Below, piece by piece: positions 1 through 8,269 of a DNA stretch of 64,000 nt. The notes beneath the pieces are model-generated. The model made no database searches. It saw only the letters and a list, made by a program, of their open reading frames with translations, and had not been told where the DNA came from. Source of the DNA: Streptomyces sp. MUM 2J (GTDB lineage Bacteria > Actinomycetota > Actinomycetes > Streptomycetales > Streptomycetaceae); contig NZ_JADWYM010000034.1 of NCBI RefSeq assembly GCF_022414535.1, forward strand, positions 1-64,000, written 5' to 3'. How positions within the stretch are numbered: the first letter of the stretch is position 1; each line of letters begins with the position of its first letter. A program made the position numbers and the translations under genes.

Positions 1-120
1 CCGCGACACCGACCGCCCCATCAACCTTCTCCTGACCGGATGACCAACGACTTTGCCGGGCCCCTGGTGCGGGGCCTGCACGATCCATTGCGGCTCGATC
101 GTGAATACGTCGGCGCTCAT
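1..120 (-). CDS. 5' end of an unidentified gene (partial)
   Basis: An open minus-strand frame starts with ATG at 118-120 and runs off the left edge without a stop (40 codons seen). A purine-rich AGAAAGG lies about 10 bases upstream of the ATG. It follows the neighbouring minus-strand gene in the same direction, with a hairpin between them. The 40 visible residues suggest no family to me. I infer it is a real gene from the start site, the open frame and the shared orientation, but coding cannot be shown from so short a piece. Confidence 0.45.
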   Translation of the reverse strand, partial: MSADVFTIEPQWIVQAPHQGPGKVVGHPVRRRLMGRSVSR

Positions 121-142
121 TCCGGGGGCCTTTCTGGGGAGG

Positions 143-169
143 GCGGCGCGCTGGGGTAGCGCGCCGCCG
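143..169 (-). terminator. GC-rich hairpin after the 183-815 gene
   Basis: Two 11-base arms (GGCGGCGCGCT and its exact complement) flank a 5-base GGGGT loop, 14 bases past the stop of the minus-strand gene at 183. No T-run follows, which is usual for Streptomyces terminators. It probably reduces read-through into the next minus-strand gene. Confidence 0.6.
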
Positions 170-182
170 TGACGCGTGGGAA

Positions 183-815
183 TTAGAGGGCGTATCCGTC
201 GACGTATTCGCCGCGCTCTCCCTCGGGGGTCTGAACATGGGGAAGGAATCGGCTCACCGCGAATACGACGGCGTCAGCGATAATCCGGGGTACGTCGTTG
301 AGTACAAGACTCACCGTGTCGCCGTCGAGTCCGATACGGACTTCGCCCGGTTCAAGATCCATGTAGACAAAGGCGGTTGTGCCGTCGATTCGGGTTCGCG
401 CTCCGGGAAGTCGGTCGGAGAGATCGCGTGCGGCTTCCTCAACACCCCGCCGCATTGCGGCCTGTGCGCGGTTGTGCTCCTTCACCCGCTCGTGAACCTT
501 GCGGTGCACGGGAATGAGGTCGGCGGCGATCCGGGCCGCGATGTCCGCCGGGTCCTCGCTCATGGCAACTCGGACCGTGTCGCGCTCGCCCCTGTGGAAC
601 GGATAGTCGGTGGTGGGGAACGCGCCCCGGATGTGCAGATGTCCGGGGTCATCGAACCGCTCGGAGAGGTGGAGCTGTCGGCCGTCCAGGTGGGTGAACG
701 TGGCGGCGTGGTCCAGCTCCTGGACGCCGTGGCGCGCGGGCTGCGGTCGCCAGTTTCCGCCGAGTTCGAGGGCGATCGGGTGGGACAGTTCCGCGACGGT
801 GAGAGGCGTGTTCAT
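183..815 (-). CDS. Unknown protein of the plasmid/phage-like block
   Basis: Encodes 210 residues from ATG at 815, with AGGAG nine bases upstream inside the CTCTCACCAGGAG leader shared by four genes here. The protein is soluble and charged. A central stretch rich in Arg, Glu and Ala (about residues 95-130) should be helical, and the C-terminal third looks like alternating beta strands. I see no signal peptide, membrane segment or catalytic motif. It is the last gene before a hairpin and is served by its own promoter at 904-932. Function unknown; its membership of the block's regulon is the main clue. Confidence 0.75.
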   Translation of the reverse strand: MNTPLTVAELSHPIALELGGNWRPQPARHGVQELDHAATFTHLDGRQLHLSERFDDPGHLHIRGAFPTTDYPFHRGERDTVRVAMSEDPADIAARIAADLIPVHRKVHERVKEHNRAQAAMRRGVEEAARDLSDRLPGARTRIDGTTAFVYMDLEPGEVRIGLDGDTVSLVLNDVPRIIADAVVFAVSRFLPHVQTPEGERGEYVDGYAL

Positions 816-932
816 CGTCCATCTCCTGGTGAGAGAGGTTGTCGGCGGCCGGTCGGCCTACCGGGTGCCGGGCGGGGGTTGCCCTCCCCTTCCGACATCA
901 CTAATTAAACCATGTTCTAGGGGTTGGGTCAA
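816..932 (-). promoter_or_regulatory. Iterated promoter-hairpin leader, copy 4
   Basis: On the minus strand, -35 TTGACC (927-932) and -10 TTTAAT (904-909) are 17 bp apart. The leader holds GTCGG-AAGGGG-AGGGCAA-CCCCC and then CTCTCACCAG just before the ribosome site. The same arrangement occurs at about 4.2, 6.5 and 8.2 kb. This copy has the -35 nearest to consensus but the weakest hairpin. Confidence 0.8.
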
Positions 933-1012
933 CCCGGATAGACGCTCTGACCTGCTCTTTTCCTCCACCGGCGATCCGCACCCGCCCGGCCGAGCCCGGC
1001 CACAACGGGCCT

Positions 1013-1169
1013 GGGCGGGGTTCCCTCCTCGGTCGGACAGCTCCGCCGTATCAGGGTTCCGGGCGCGGTGTCCTGGCTCGCGTAGCGACCGCGTAGCGGC
1101 TTGGCCTGGACGCCGTGTCCGGGTTCCTGATACGCCCCCTGGGTGTCCGGCCGAGGAGGGAACCCCGCC
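1013..1169. repeat. ~155-bp imperfect palindrome A
   Basis: The outer arms are exact over 19 bases (1014-1032 against 1151-1169). Further in, the arms match again around TCGGACA/TGTCCGG, CGTATCAGG/CCTGATACG and CCGG...CGGYGTCC, with paired substitutions near the centre. It lies in a 550-bp gene-free gap between the stop of the gene at 1367 and the copy-4 promoter. It shares its design and central CCTGGACGCC-type motif with palindrome B at 8270-8418. A terminator, centromere-like site or origin-related structure is possible; sequence alone does not decide. Confidence 0.75.
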
Positions 1170-1366
1170 TTCACCACCCGCACCACAACGGCGCGGCACC
1201 CGACCGACCAGCCCCCACCCCCTCCGAGGAGGACCCGCCGGAGGCAGCCTTTTCGCCCTCGCCGGCACCCAACGAATCTGTTCGCCGGAGTCGCTGTTGG
1301 TCGTACGCGGCGCCTGTGCGGCCGGGGTCCGCGGGTAGCGCGGCGGGCTCCTCGGATGCATCACCG

Positions 1367-2476
1367 TCACCACAAGGCGGGTTGCACGGCGGTGTGCCGG
1401 TGCAGGGGCAGGATGATCCGGACGGGCGGATTCGCGGGGACGCCTGCTGCGGGGCGCGGAGTGTCCGCGCCGGGGCAGTAGCCGCCCTCGTCCTCCCACC
1501 GGTCGACGGCGTCGCGCTCGGCGCGGGCCTGCTGCTCGGTGAGGGTGACCGGCTTCCGGTACAACTTCCGCGCGCTGGAATCGAGCGGCGGGAGCACGCG
1601 GGCGGCGGCCTTCTGGTCGTCGCGGCGCTTATGGCGTCGACGGACCCGGGCGAACCGTGCCTCGTAGGCGGCCTTGTCGCTGCCGTGGAGCCCGGCGGGA
1701 TGGAGCCGGGCCAGCTCAAGTGCGACTTGGCCCATCGGGCTGGGCATCAGTACGCGGGTGCCGTCGTCCTGACGGACGGCGACGAGGAACCGCGCGGCGA
1801 ACAGTGCCTGGGTTCGCTCGCGACTGATCCGCCGGCCACCGTTCCACACGCCGTGCCGCGCTGCCTGCCGGGCCCGCCCGCCTCGCCAGTACAGGCGCCC
1901 GGACGCGGCGGCCTCCAGCACACGGACGTGTCCCGCCGTCCAACCGAGTTCGGCAACATGCCCTTCGGCGAGATAGCGGTTCCTCGCCGCCCGGTCCCGG
2001 TTGTCCGCGTCCATGCCGGTGGCCGCCCGCTCCTCGGCCTCCCGCTCGGCTTCTTCCCGGCGGCGTTCGGTCTCCCGCTCGGCGTACTCAGCCGCCGTCA
2101 ACTTCCGCTCCAGCTCGACCCGCAGGTCGGCGGCCGTCGTCTCGACTCCGGCGGCCGACTGCGCCCGAACAGCGTGGTCGACGGCCGCACGAGCGCAGTA
2201 CAAGGGGGCACTGCTCGGCATGGTGGGGTCGTCGGCGTATTGCTCGGCGCGGTCGGCGTGACCCTCGGCTTCGACGGCTTCCTTGTGGGCCGCGTGCATG
2301 GCCGCCTCCAAGCGGGCGGTAGCGCCGGATCGGCTGCGGCAGACGGCAGTCATGGCGTCGTCGGCTGCGGTGACGGCGAGGATCGCGGCCTGCCTGGCGA
2401 CCTGGAGACAGGTCTGCGGAGACGGGTCCCCCGCGGGGGCAACCTGATGTTGGACGGCGGACGCGTTCTTGGGCAT
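1367..2476 (-). CDS. Coiled-coil protein of unknown function
   Basis: Encodes 369 residues from ATG at 2476, preceded by GAGGAA. Residues about 95-175 form a long Ala/Glu/Arg-rich stretch with runs such as ERETERRREEAEREAEER, a probable coiled coil. The following part contains WTAGHVRVLEAAASG and a basic region near residues 285-305 (RVRRRHKRRDDQK). There is no membrane segment. The heptad-rich middle and basic tail resemble DNA-binding or partition accessory proteins of actinobacterial plasmids and phages, but no family was identified. It has no copy of the iterated promoter directly upstream, so it is probably co-transcribed with, or driven from the gap after, the 2855-4072 gene. Confidence 0.7.
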   Translation of the reverse strand: MPKNASAVQHQVAPAGDPSPQTCLQVARQAAILAVTAADDAMTAVCRSRSGATARLEAAMHAAHKEAVEAEGHADRAEQYADDPTMPSSAPLYCARAAVDHAVRAQSAAGVETTAADLRVELERKLTAAEYAERETERRREEAEREAEERAATGMDADNRDRAARNRYLAEGHVAELGWTAGHVRVLEAAASGRLYWRGGRARQAARHGVWNGGRRISRERTQALFAARFLVAVRQDDGTRVLMPSPMGQVALELARLHPAGLHGSDKAAYEARFARVRRRHKRRDDQKAAARVLPPLDSSARKLYRKPVTLTEQQARAERDAVDRWEDEGGYCPGADTPRPAAGVPANPPVRIILPLHRHTAVQPALW

Positions 2477-2854
2477 GGGGTGTTCCTCGGGATCTCGGCG
2501 GTGCGGTCGGCGGCGTACCGTTCCGGCGTCGGGGAGATGCCGCCCGTGGTCGCGCGGAGCGCGATGGACAGGGCCGTCGTGCCCGAAGGGCACGCCCGTT
2601 TGGCCCGGCGTCCGGACGGGACGGGAGGGCCGCCTGCGGCCCGGACGTTCCGGCCGGACGCCGGGCCGGGCCGGGCTGAGTCGTCCCGGAGGGACGCCCT
2701 TCGTACGGGGGCCGGTGAGCGGGGCCGGCCGCCGACGCGGGCGGCCCTGGTCGGTGGTGGGCGGAGCGTGGGGTGGGCGGCTCGATGCCGCCCACCCCAC
2801 GGCCCGGCGGCCGGGGTCCGGCCGGGCGGTGGCTCCCGCCCGGCCGGGCTCCTG

Positions 2855-4072
2855 CTACGCGGCGACCGGTTCGCGTGCGGCAACGCGGCACCGGGTGAGT
2901 ACGGTCTGTGCGGTCTCGCCGTAGATGCTGTGGTCCTTGACCGTGCCGGTCAGCTCGACCTCGTCGCCCTGGTCGGGGACATCGGCGGCGGAGCTGAACC
3001 AGACGAACACGTTGCCGCTCGGGTCCTGGAACTTCACCAGTCGGCGGCGCTGGGTGTGGTAGCCGTACGTCCGGCCTTCCAGCTCGATCACGGTGGTGAC
3101 GGTGGCGGTGGTGGTGATGCGCTCGCCCACGGTGCCCTGCGGCTTGCTGTTCTGGGCGGCCCGCTCGGTGGCCTCCTTCTCCTGGTCGCGGTACCAACCC
3201 GCGATGGCGGACACGAGCGTCGGCAGGTGGCGCGGGTCGACGGTCTCACCCTTGGCGAGCTGCCCCACCTTGTGGCGGTAGTCGGAGAGGCTGCCGTATC
3301 CCTGGACGGCCCATGCCCGGACGGCGGCGGCGGTGGTCGGCGCGTCGGGGTCGGCGTCGATAGCGTCCTTCCACTCCTGCGGGGCCTTGCGGTCGAAGAA
3401 GTACGCTTCGACGCCGTCGGCGGTCGGAGACGCGTCCTTCCACTGCTCGGACCGGCTGTAGAACCGGCCCTCCGTCTTCACGATGGCGGCGGTCACCCGC
3501 AGCACCTCGATCACCGGGACGCGGAGATCGGCCGGGATGCCGCCCCCCTCGCCGTCCCAGTCGCAGTCCTTCAGCGTGCCGAACCGCCACAGGGCCTCAA
3601 GTCCCTTGATCGGCAGGCCGGTGTACGGCTCGACGCACGTCGTGCCCAACTGCCGCATCTCGCCGGTCTCGTGGCGGGCAAGGTAGGTGGCGGTGCGGTG
3701 CCGGGCGACGGCGCACCCGTGGCAGAAGTTCTCGATGGCGCGGTACTGGCGCGCGGCCTCGGCGTCCTGCTCGGGCAGACCGGGGAACAGGCTGGTGATC
3801 GTCTCGCCCTCCTCGTCGTGGTCCAGGCGGGCGATGACGGTCCAGCCGTGGTGACGGGGGATGTCGCCGGAGATCGTCACGGTGACGGTGGGGCGCTTGC
3901 CGATCACGCGGCCGTCAAGGTCGCGGTAGTCGGCAAGGAACGGCTCGGAGATGTCGAGCGCGTACGCGCTGAGGTGGTGGACGGCGGCGCGGGCGTTGGT
4001 GGCCTCGACAAGCTGACGGACGCGGGACTGAGCGGTCGCGGGGATGGAAAACCGCATGGCTGCGCTGGTCAT
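2855..4072 (-). CDS. Unknown protein with Cys/His cluster and OB-like C terminus
   Basis: Encodes 405 residues from ATG at 4072, with AGGAG upstream in the shared leader. I chose this start over upstream codons because the latter would read through the promoter and hairpin of leader copy 3. Near residues 105-145 a CHGCAVARH cluster, a later Cys and HETGEMRQLGTTC suggest a metal site. The last 80 residues (KFQDPSGNVFVWFSS, then GDEVELTGTVKDHSIYGE) read like an OB-type nucleic-acid-binding fold. I infer a replication or DNA-metabolism role for the element; no family is claimed. Confidence 0.75.
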   Translation of the reverse strand: MTSAAMRFSIPATAQSRVRQLVEATNARAAVHHLSAYALDISEPFLADYRDLDGRVIGKRPTVTVTISGDIPRHHGWTVIARLDHDEEGETITSLFPGLPEQDAEAARQYRAIENFCHGCAVARHRTATYLARHETGEMRQLGTTCVEPYTGLPIKGLEALWRFGTLKDCDWDGEGGGIPADLRVPVIEVLRVTAAIVKTEGRFYSRSEQWKDASPTADGVEAYFFDRKAPQEWKDAIDADPDAPTTAAAVRAWAVQGYGSLSDYRHKVGQLAKGETVDPRHLPTLVSAIAGWYRDQEKEATERAAQNSKPQGTVGERITTTATVTTVIELEGRTYGYHTQRRRLVKFQDPSGNVFVWFSSAADVPDQGDEVELTGTVKDHSIYGETAQTVLTRCRVAAREPVAA

Positions 4073-4235
4073 CGTGGGTACTCCTGCTGGTGAGAGAGGG
4101 ATCGCGGGCCCGGCCGGGCGGGTTGCCCTCCGCGTACGGCCGGTCTCGGGCCGGCTGGCGGCCCGTCGTGTCGGAGGGGGGTTGCCCTCCCCCTCCGACA
4201 CCATTAATTAAACCATGTTTTGGGGTGTGGGGCAA
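4073..4235 (-). promoter_or_regulatory. Iterated promoter-hairpin leader, copy 3
   Basis: On the minus strand, -35 TTGCCC (4230-4235) and -10 TTTAAT (4207-4212) have 17-bp spacing. Just downstream is a perfect 13-bp stem, GTGTCGGAGGGGG with its complement, around an AGGGCAAC loop: the best hairpin of the four copies. CTCTCACCAG precedes the ribosome site. The -35 and -10 boxes overlap the end of the upstream gene. Confidence 0.85.
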
Positions 4236-4630
4236 GCATCCCGGCCGGGGATGTCCAGTGCGGCGCGGTCGCGCAGGAACGCGGCGAACAGGGCGGCGGT
4301 GTAGCTGTCGGCGGTGCCGTACGTGCGGCGGCAGTCCAGTGCGCCGATGCGTTCGCCCCGGTGGTGGACGGCGAACGCTGCGCCGGGGGCGGGGATGGCG
4401 AGCGCGTACAGCCCGCGCGGGGTGTCCACGCGCAGGACGACGGCGGCGACCTGGTGGTCGTAGGCGGCGGACCAGCGGCGGGGCCCGACGCCGAACTCTG
4501 CGAGTCCCCCCGCGATGGCGCGGGCCTGCATGATGTCGGCGGTGGTGCCGGGGTCGGGCTCGGCGGGGGCGGGGACGCATCCGCAACCGTGGTCGTCGGC
4601 GTGGGTCTCGAGCAGGGCTGTACGGGTCAC
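4208..4630 (-). CDS. Small unknown protein ending in a promoter
   Basis: Encodes 140 residues from GTG at 4630, with AGGAG ten bases upstream. The N terminus carries HADDHGCGC, followed by a compact beta-rich domain (VAAVVLRVDTPRGLYALAIPAPG, shown in part as residues ~60-82). The TAA stop at 4208-4210 lies inside the -10 box of leader copy 3, and the last codons form its spacer and -35. It follows the ParB-like gene by 66 bases and is likely its operon partner. Function unknown. Confidence 0.6.
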   Translation of the reverse strand: MTRTALLETHADDHGCGCVPAPAEPDPGTTADIMQARAIAGGLAEFGVGPRRWSAAYDHQVAAVVLRVDTPRGLYALAIPAPGAAFAVHHRGERIGALDCRRTYGTADSYTAALFAAFLRDRAALDIPGRDACPTPQNMV

Positions 4631-4696
4631 TGTGGGGCTCCTGGGGTGGCCGGGAGCGGGAGGGTTCCCGCCCCCGGCGTCGGGCGGCTGAGGTGG

Positions 4697-6463
4697 TTAG
4701 GCGGCGGCTTCATCGTCGCTGGCGGGGTCGTCGGCCTCCTCGGCGTCCGGCTCGCCCTCCTCCTCGTCGGTGCCGGTCTCCTGCTCGGCCTCCGGCTCAC
4801 TGCCCGTCGTGATGGCGCGGGGCTTCTTCTTCGACGGGTCGTAAGGCTCGTCGTCCACGACCGACTGCTCAATGGGCGTGAGCGGGTACCCGAGAGCCGC
4901 GAGCACCTGGAACCAGCGGCCGGTGGGCGTCCGCGTCCACGGGGCGCGCTGGCTGTCCGTCCTCCACGCGGAGCGGTTCGCGCACTTCTCCCGTACGGCG
5001 GCGATGGCGGCGAACTGGAGCTGCGGGGCCCTGCGGGGGTCCTTGGCGACGTGACCGGCGAAGCTGCCCCGGTCCTTGGCCTGCTCGGTGCTCAGCCCCA
5101 GGAAGGCGGCCAGGATCTCCGTCGTCGGCTCCTTGACCAGTTCGTCAAGGCCCCAACTGGCGTTCAAAAGAGCGTTGTTCACATGTCCGATGAGGTGGTT
5201 GGTCGTGGTCTTCGGGAGGTTGCGCCGCTTGATCAGGTCGGTGATCCACTTCCGGCGCAGGGCCTCGGCCGCGTCCCAGTCGATGTTCCCCTTCTTGACG
5301 GCGGCGCGGGCGGCGCGCTCGGCCTCCACCTCGGCGGCGGTCTTCGTGCCGCTGCCGTTTCCGCCCTCGGGGACCGTGTGTCCGTACAGGCCGGGGGCGG
5401 AGCAGTAGGGCTCGTACCGGTCCGCCCGCCGCTCGTCGAACACCCACACCAGACCCTTGCAGTCGGCGTGCTCCTCGGTGCTGATGCCGCGCAGTCGCCA
5501 CACGGGCATGGCGCGCTCGGACAGTTCCTCGGCGTCCCTGATCTTCTGCCCGGTCGCCTCCAGCTCCGCGCGGTGGGTCTCGGCCTTGGTCCGCTTGTCG
5601 CGCTTGGTCCGCTCGACCGCGATGGCCCAGTCAACGTCTCCCTCGTCGGCGTCGTCGTCGGCGGCGGCCTCGGTGATCGCGGCAAGCGCTTCGGCGTCGT
5701 CCGCAAACTCTCCGAGTGCGGCCAGGTGCTCGAACGTCCACTCGTAGCTGCTCGCGCCGCTGACGGCGGCCGACAGCTTCTCGTCGGACCGGACCTTGAC
5801 CAGCGTCTTGACGTCCTTCTGCCGTACGCCTGCGGCCTTGGCGATGCGGCCCACCTGCGCGCCCGCCTCGGCCGCGCTGAACATGGCCTGGTTCACCTCG
5901 GTCTTGGTGAGGCTCTTGCGGTGCTGAGCGGTTGTGATCATGTCGAGGAACTGTCCGGCCGCGTCGCGGTCGTCGTCCTCCCACTCGTACGGCAGGTGGG
6001 TAAGACCCGCGTCCGTCGCGGCGTGGTAGCGGCGGTTTCCGTCGTTGACCTGGAGGACTCCGCCGTCGAGTCGCTGGATCTTGACGGGGATGCGGCACCC
6101 CTCGGCGCGGAGGGATTCCACGAACGGTGCGTTCAGGTCGAGGTCTTCGCGGGCGTTCTTCGGGTGCGGGGTGAGCGCGTCAATCCGGATGACGGGGCGC
6201 GGGGTGACCGGCACGGTCTCCAGCCCTGCGGCGACGGCGGCGGCCAGTCGCTGGAACCCGTCGATGACCTGCGGTACGTCGCCGTTGGTGCGCACGACGT
6301 ACAGCGGCTCCACGATGCCGCTGTCCTTCACGTCAGCCAGCAGATCGGCCGGGGCCTCGATGTCGCGGACGTTGCCGGGGTGCGCGGCCAGCTCGGCGAC
6401 CGTGAGGGTCGGCCACAGGGCAGGGGAGGTCTGGACGCCGGCCTGGGTCTTGGTGTTCGTCAT
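4697..6463 (-). CDS. ParB-like protein with two ParB N-terminal-type domains
   Basis: Encodes 588 residues from ATG at 6463, with AAGGA upstream. Residues about 15-85 (LTVAELAAHPGNVRD, VIDGFQRLAAAVAAG) form one ParB N-terminal domain. Residues about 90-165 (RIDALTPHPKNARED, QVNDGNRRYHAA) form a second. An HTH-like KorB/Spo0J region follows near 175-225 (SLTKTEVNQAM, GRIAKAAGVRQKDVK). The C-terminal third is highly acidic. ParB proteins bind parS and, as CTPases or nucleases, act in partition or regulation. A tandem arrangement is typical of phage- and plasmid-encoded relatives. No ParA is visible in the window. A centromere or regulatory role with the nearby palindromes is possible but unproven. 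Confidence 0.85.
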   Translation of the reverse strand: MTNTKTQAGVQTSPALWPTLTVAELAAHPGNVRDIEAPADLLADVKDSGIVEPLYVVRTNGDVPQVIDGFQRLAAAVAAGLETVPVTPRPVIRIDALTPHPKNAREDLDLNAPFVESLRAEGCRIPVKIQRLDGGVLQVNDGNRRYHAATDAGLTHLPYEWEDDDRDAAGQFLDMITTAQHRKSLTKTEVNQAMFSAAEAGAQVGRIAKAAGVRQKDVKTLVKVRSDEKLSAAVSGASSYEWTFEHLAALGEFADDAEALAAITEAAADDDADEGDVDWAIAVERTKRDKRTKAETHRAELEATGQKIRDAEELSERAMPVWRLRGISTEEHADCKGLVWVFDERRADRYEPYCSAPGLYGHTVPEGGNGSGTKTAAEVEAERAARAAVKKGNIDWDAAEALRRKWITDLIKRRNLPKTTTNHLIGHVNNALLNASWGLDELVKEPTTEILAAFLGLSTEQAKDRGSFAGHVAKDPRRAPQLQFAAIAAVREKCANRSAWRTDSQRAPWTRTPTGRWFQVLAALGYPLTPIEQSVVDDEPYDPSKKKPRAITTGSEPEAEQETGTDEEEGEPDAEEADDPASDDEAAA

Positions 6464-6584
6464 CGGTCCTTGTCTTTCTGGTGAGAGTTGGTCGGGCCGT
6501 TCGGCCCGGTGGGGTGCCGGTCGGGGGGGTTGCCCTCCCCCTTCCGACACCATTAATTAAACCACGTTCTGAAGAGTGGGGCAA
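6464..6584 (-). promoter_or_regulatory. Iterated promoter-hairpin leader, copy 2
   Basis: On the minus strand, -35 TTGCCC (6579-6584) and -10 TTTAAT (6556-6561) have 17-bp spacing. The leader has GTCGG-AA-GGGGG, an AGGGCAA loop, then CCCCC-CCGAC, and ACTCTCACCAG before an AAGGA ribosome site. It drives the double-ParB gene. Confidence 0.85.
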
Positions 6585-7021
6585 CCGGGGATGCTGTGAT
6601 CGCCGTCACTCGGGTGTAGGGCTGCGGCGGTGCGGATCATGGCGGCGGCCTCGGCGGTGGTCCGCTCGGGCTCGTCCCCCCAGCACCACAGGAGGGTGCG
6701 CCGGTAGGCGTCTTCCGTGAGCTTGAGCTTTCGCCACCGGACGCCGGACACGGGGCGGCCGTTGGCCTGGTTGCTGAGTACCACAAGGGAGTCGAACAGG
6801 GCGCGTTGGAAGATGTCCCACGCCTCACCGCGTACGGACCAGCGGGGCCGGGCGGAGCGCACGCCGCGCTCCCAGGCGTGCAGCACTGTGCACGGGGCGC
6901 TGTCGCCCATCCGGCCGGGCTGCCAGAGGTGGTCACCCTGGTAGAGCCCGACGCGTTCGATGTGGTCGGCGGCGGCGGTGAGGATGCGGGCGGGGGTGGC
7001 GGGCGGCTTCCGGGACGGCAT
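6557..7021 (-). CDS. Small phage/plasmid-type protein, DUF6197-like
   Basis: Encodes 154 residues from ATG at 7021, with CAGGAGAA upstream. The N-terminal pattern ILTAAADHIERVGLYQGD and the later LHAWERGVRS recall the DUF6197 family of actinobacterial phages and plasmids (recognised from memory). The middle has WDIFQRALFDSLVVLSNQ. It lies 29 bases after the small gene at 7051-7293, so both probably belong to one operon. As with the 4208-4630 gene, its TAA stop falls inside the -10 box of the next leader (copy 2). Biochemical role unknown. Confidence 0.65.
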   Translation of the reverse strand: MPSRKPPATPARILTAAADHIERVGLYQGDHLWQPGRMGDSAPCTVLHAWERGVRSARPRWSVRGEAWDIFQRALFDSLVVLSNQANGRPVSGVRWRKLKLTEDAYRRTLLWCWGDEPERTTAEAAAMIRTAAALHPSDGDHSIPGCPTLQNVV

Positions 7022-7050
7022 CGCGTTCTCCTGGCGGTGGTCGGTGGCGG

Positions 7051-7293
7051 TCAACTGGCTGCGTACTGGGCGGACTTGGCGGTGATGGTGCACTCGACGC
7101 AGTGACACGGGGTCTGCCACTGCCAGCCGGACATGGAGATGATCGAGTAGGCAAGGGCGGCGGCTTCGCTGATCCGGCCGGTGCCGGGCTCCTTCGGCGT
7201 CGCGGCGGCCCACGTAGAGGGGAAGCTGTAGATCTGGAAGTAGTGGCGGCCGTTCTCGTCGGTCTTGTGGAATCGGGCCCATTCCATGTACAT
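7051..7293 (-). CDS. Small unknown protein with HxxC motif
   Basis: Encodes 80 residues from ATG at 7293, preceded by GAGGAG at good spacing. It opens MYMEWARFHKTDENGRHYF and ends with a CHCVEC cluster that could bind a metal. It sits between the DUF2786 gene (67-base gap) and the DUF6197-like gene (29-base gap), all on the minus strand. There is no signal peptide or membrane segment. Function unknown. Confidence 0.65.
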   Translation of the reverse strand: MYMEWARFHKTDENGRHYFQIYSFPSTWAAATPKEPGTGRISEAAALAYSIISMSGWQWQTPCHCVECTITAKSAQYAAS

Positions 7294-7360
7294 GCGTGAC
7301 TCCTCGTCGCTTCGAGCGGGGGCCGGGGCGGCGGGCTGCCGCCCCGGCGAGACGGGCGGG

Positions 7361-8098
7361 TCAGGCTGCTATCGCTCCGGTGGTCTGGGCACCGATGCGG
7401 CGGCTGCCTCCGATGTCGGCGCGGTTGCCTGCGGCGGCTCCGTCGCCGTACCCGCTGCCGCTGTACGAGCCGCGCGTGTGCCGGACGTGCGGGTGTTCCT
7501 CGCGGTAGAGCGCTTCCACCTTCGCGTCACGGTCGGCCAGCACGAGTTCACCGCTGCGGCCGGTGGCCGACGTCTCCTCGCTGGCGGTGGCGCGGGCTGC
7601 CTGCTCGATCGCCTCAAGCCGTGCAATGACGCGCTCGATGAACCCGAGGGTCCACGAGTTCCGCCATGCCCGCGCGCTGCGGACGCCGTACGGGACAACC
7701 TGCGCACTGAGCCCGCCGAGCATCTGAAGGTGGAGCGAGGAGTAAAGAACCTCGGCACGCTGGATGTCGGACTCATGGCCCACGATGTGAACTCGGCGCA
7801 CCTTGCCCCGCACTCCCATGTGCACGGCCTTGCACCCGACGCTCTGAGCGATGAAGCAGATCAGCCGGACACGGGACATGGCCCACGGGTTGGGGAGGTC
7901 GACGTACTTCGCGGTGACCGCGTCCCGCGACGGCTGCCCGTCGCTCAGCATGGCCTCTTCGACGCCGTACTTCGCCATCATCTCGAACGCCCGCTTCCGG
8001 GCCAACTCCGCCTCCGACTCCGGCGTGCGGGGGTCCTCCGCCGTGGCGAGCAGAGCGCGGATGGTGTCGAGCTTTCCGGGGGCCTTCGTGGTGCTCAC
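7361..8098 (-). CDS. DUF2786-domain protein
   Basis: Encodes 245 residues from GTG at 8098, with CAGGAG upstream. The first ~45 residues (KLDTIRALLATAEDPRTP, then EAELARKRAFEMMAKYGVEE) match the DUF2786 pattern found in actinobacterial phage and plasmid proteins. The middle, with HIVGHESDIQRAEVLYSSL, is the usual continuation. The tail is Gly/Ser-rich and low-complexity (GSYSGSGYGDG). It is the first gene of the minus-strand block and is driven by leader copy 1. The function of the family is unknown. Confidence 0.8.
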   Translation of the reverse strand: MSTTKAPGKLDTIRALLATAEDPRTPESEAELARKRAFEMMAKYGVEEAMLSDGQPSRDAVTAKYVDLPNPWAMSRVRLICFIAQSVGCKAVHMGVRGKVRRVHIVGHESDIQRAEVLYSSLHLQMLGGLSAQVVPYGVRSARAWRNSWTLGFIERVIARLEAIEQAARATASEETSATGRSGELVLADRDAKVEALYREEHPHVRHTRGSYSGSGYGDGAAAGNRADIGGSRRIGAQTTGAIAA

Positions 8099-8215
8099 GT
8101 GCGTTCTCCTGGTGAGAGAGGTTGTCGGCGGCCGGTCGGTCCGCCGTTCGCCGGTCGGGGGTTGCCCTCCCCTTCCGACACCACTAATTAAACCATATTA
8201 TTGGGTTCGGGGCAA
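8099..8215 (-). promoter_or_regulatory. Iterated promoter-hairpin leader, copy 1
   Basis: On the minus strand, -35 TTGCCC (8210-8215) and -10 TTTAAT (8187-8192) have 17-bp spacing. The leader has GTCGG-AA-GGGG, an AGGGCAA loop and CCCC-CGAC, then CTCTCTCACCAGGAG at the ribosome site. It heads the minus-strand block. Confidence 0.85.
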
Positions 8216-8269
8216 GCCTGCTCCGCATCAAACCCGCAGGTGGCAACGCTCCTTCCGTACCACTCACCC

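Noticed and set aside
1115..4093. A 992-codon open frame on the plus strand
   Set aside because: It is the antisense shadow of two good minus-strand genes, reads through leader and palindrome-adjacent DNA, and has no recognisable protein content. High GC keeps such frames open.
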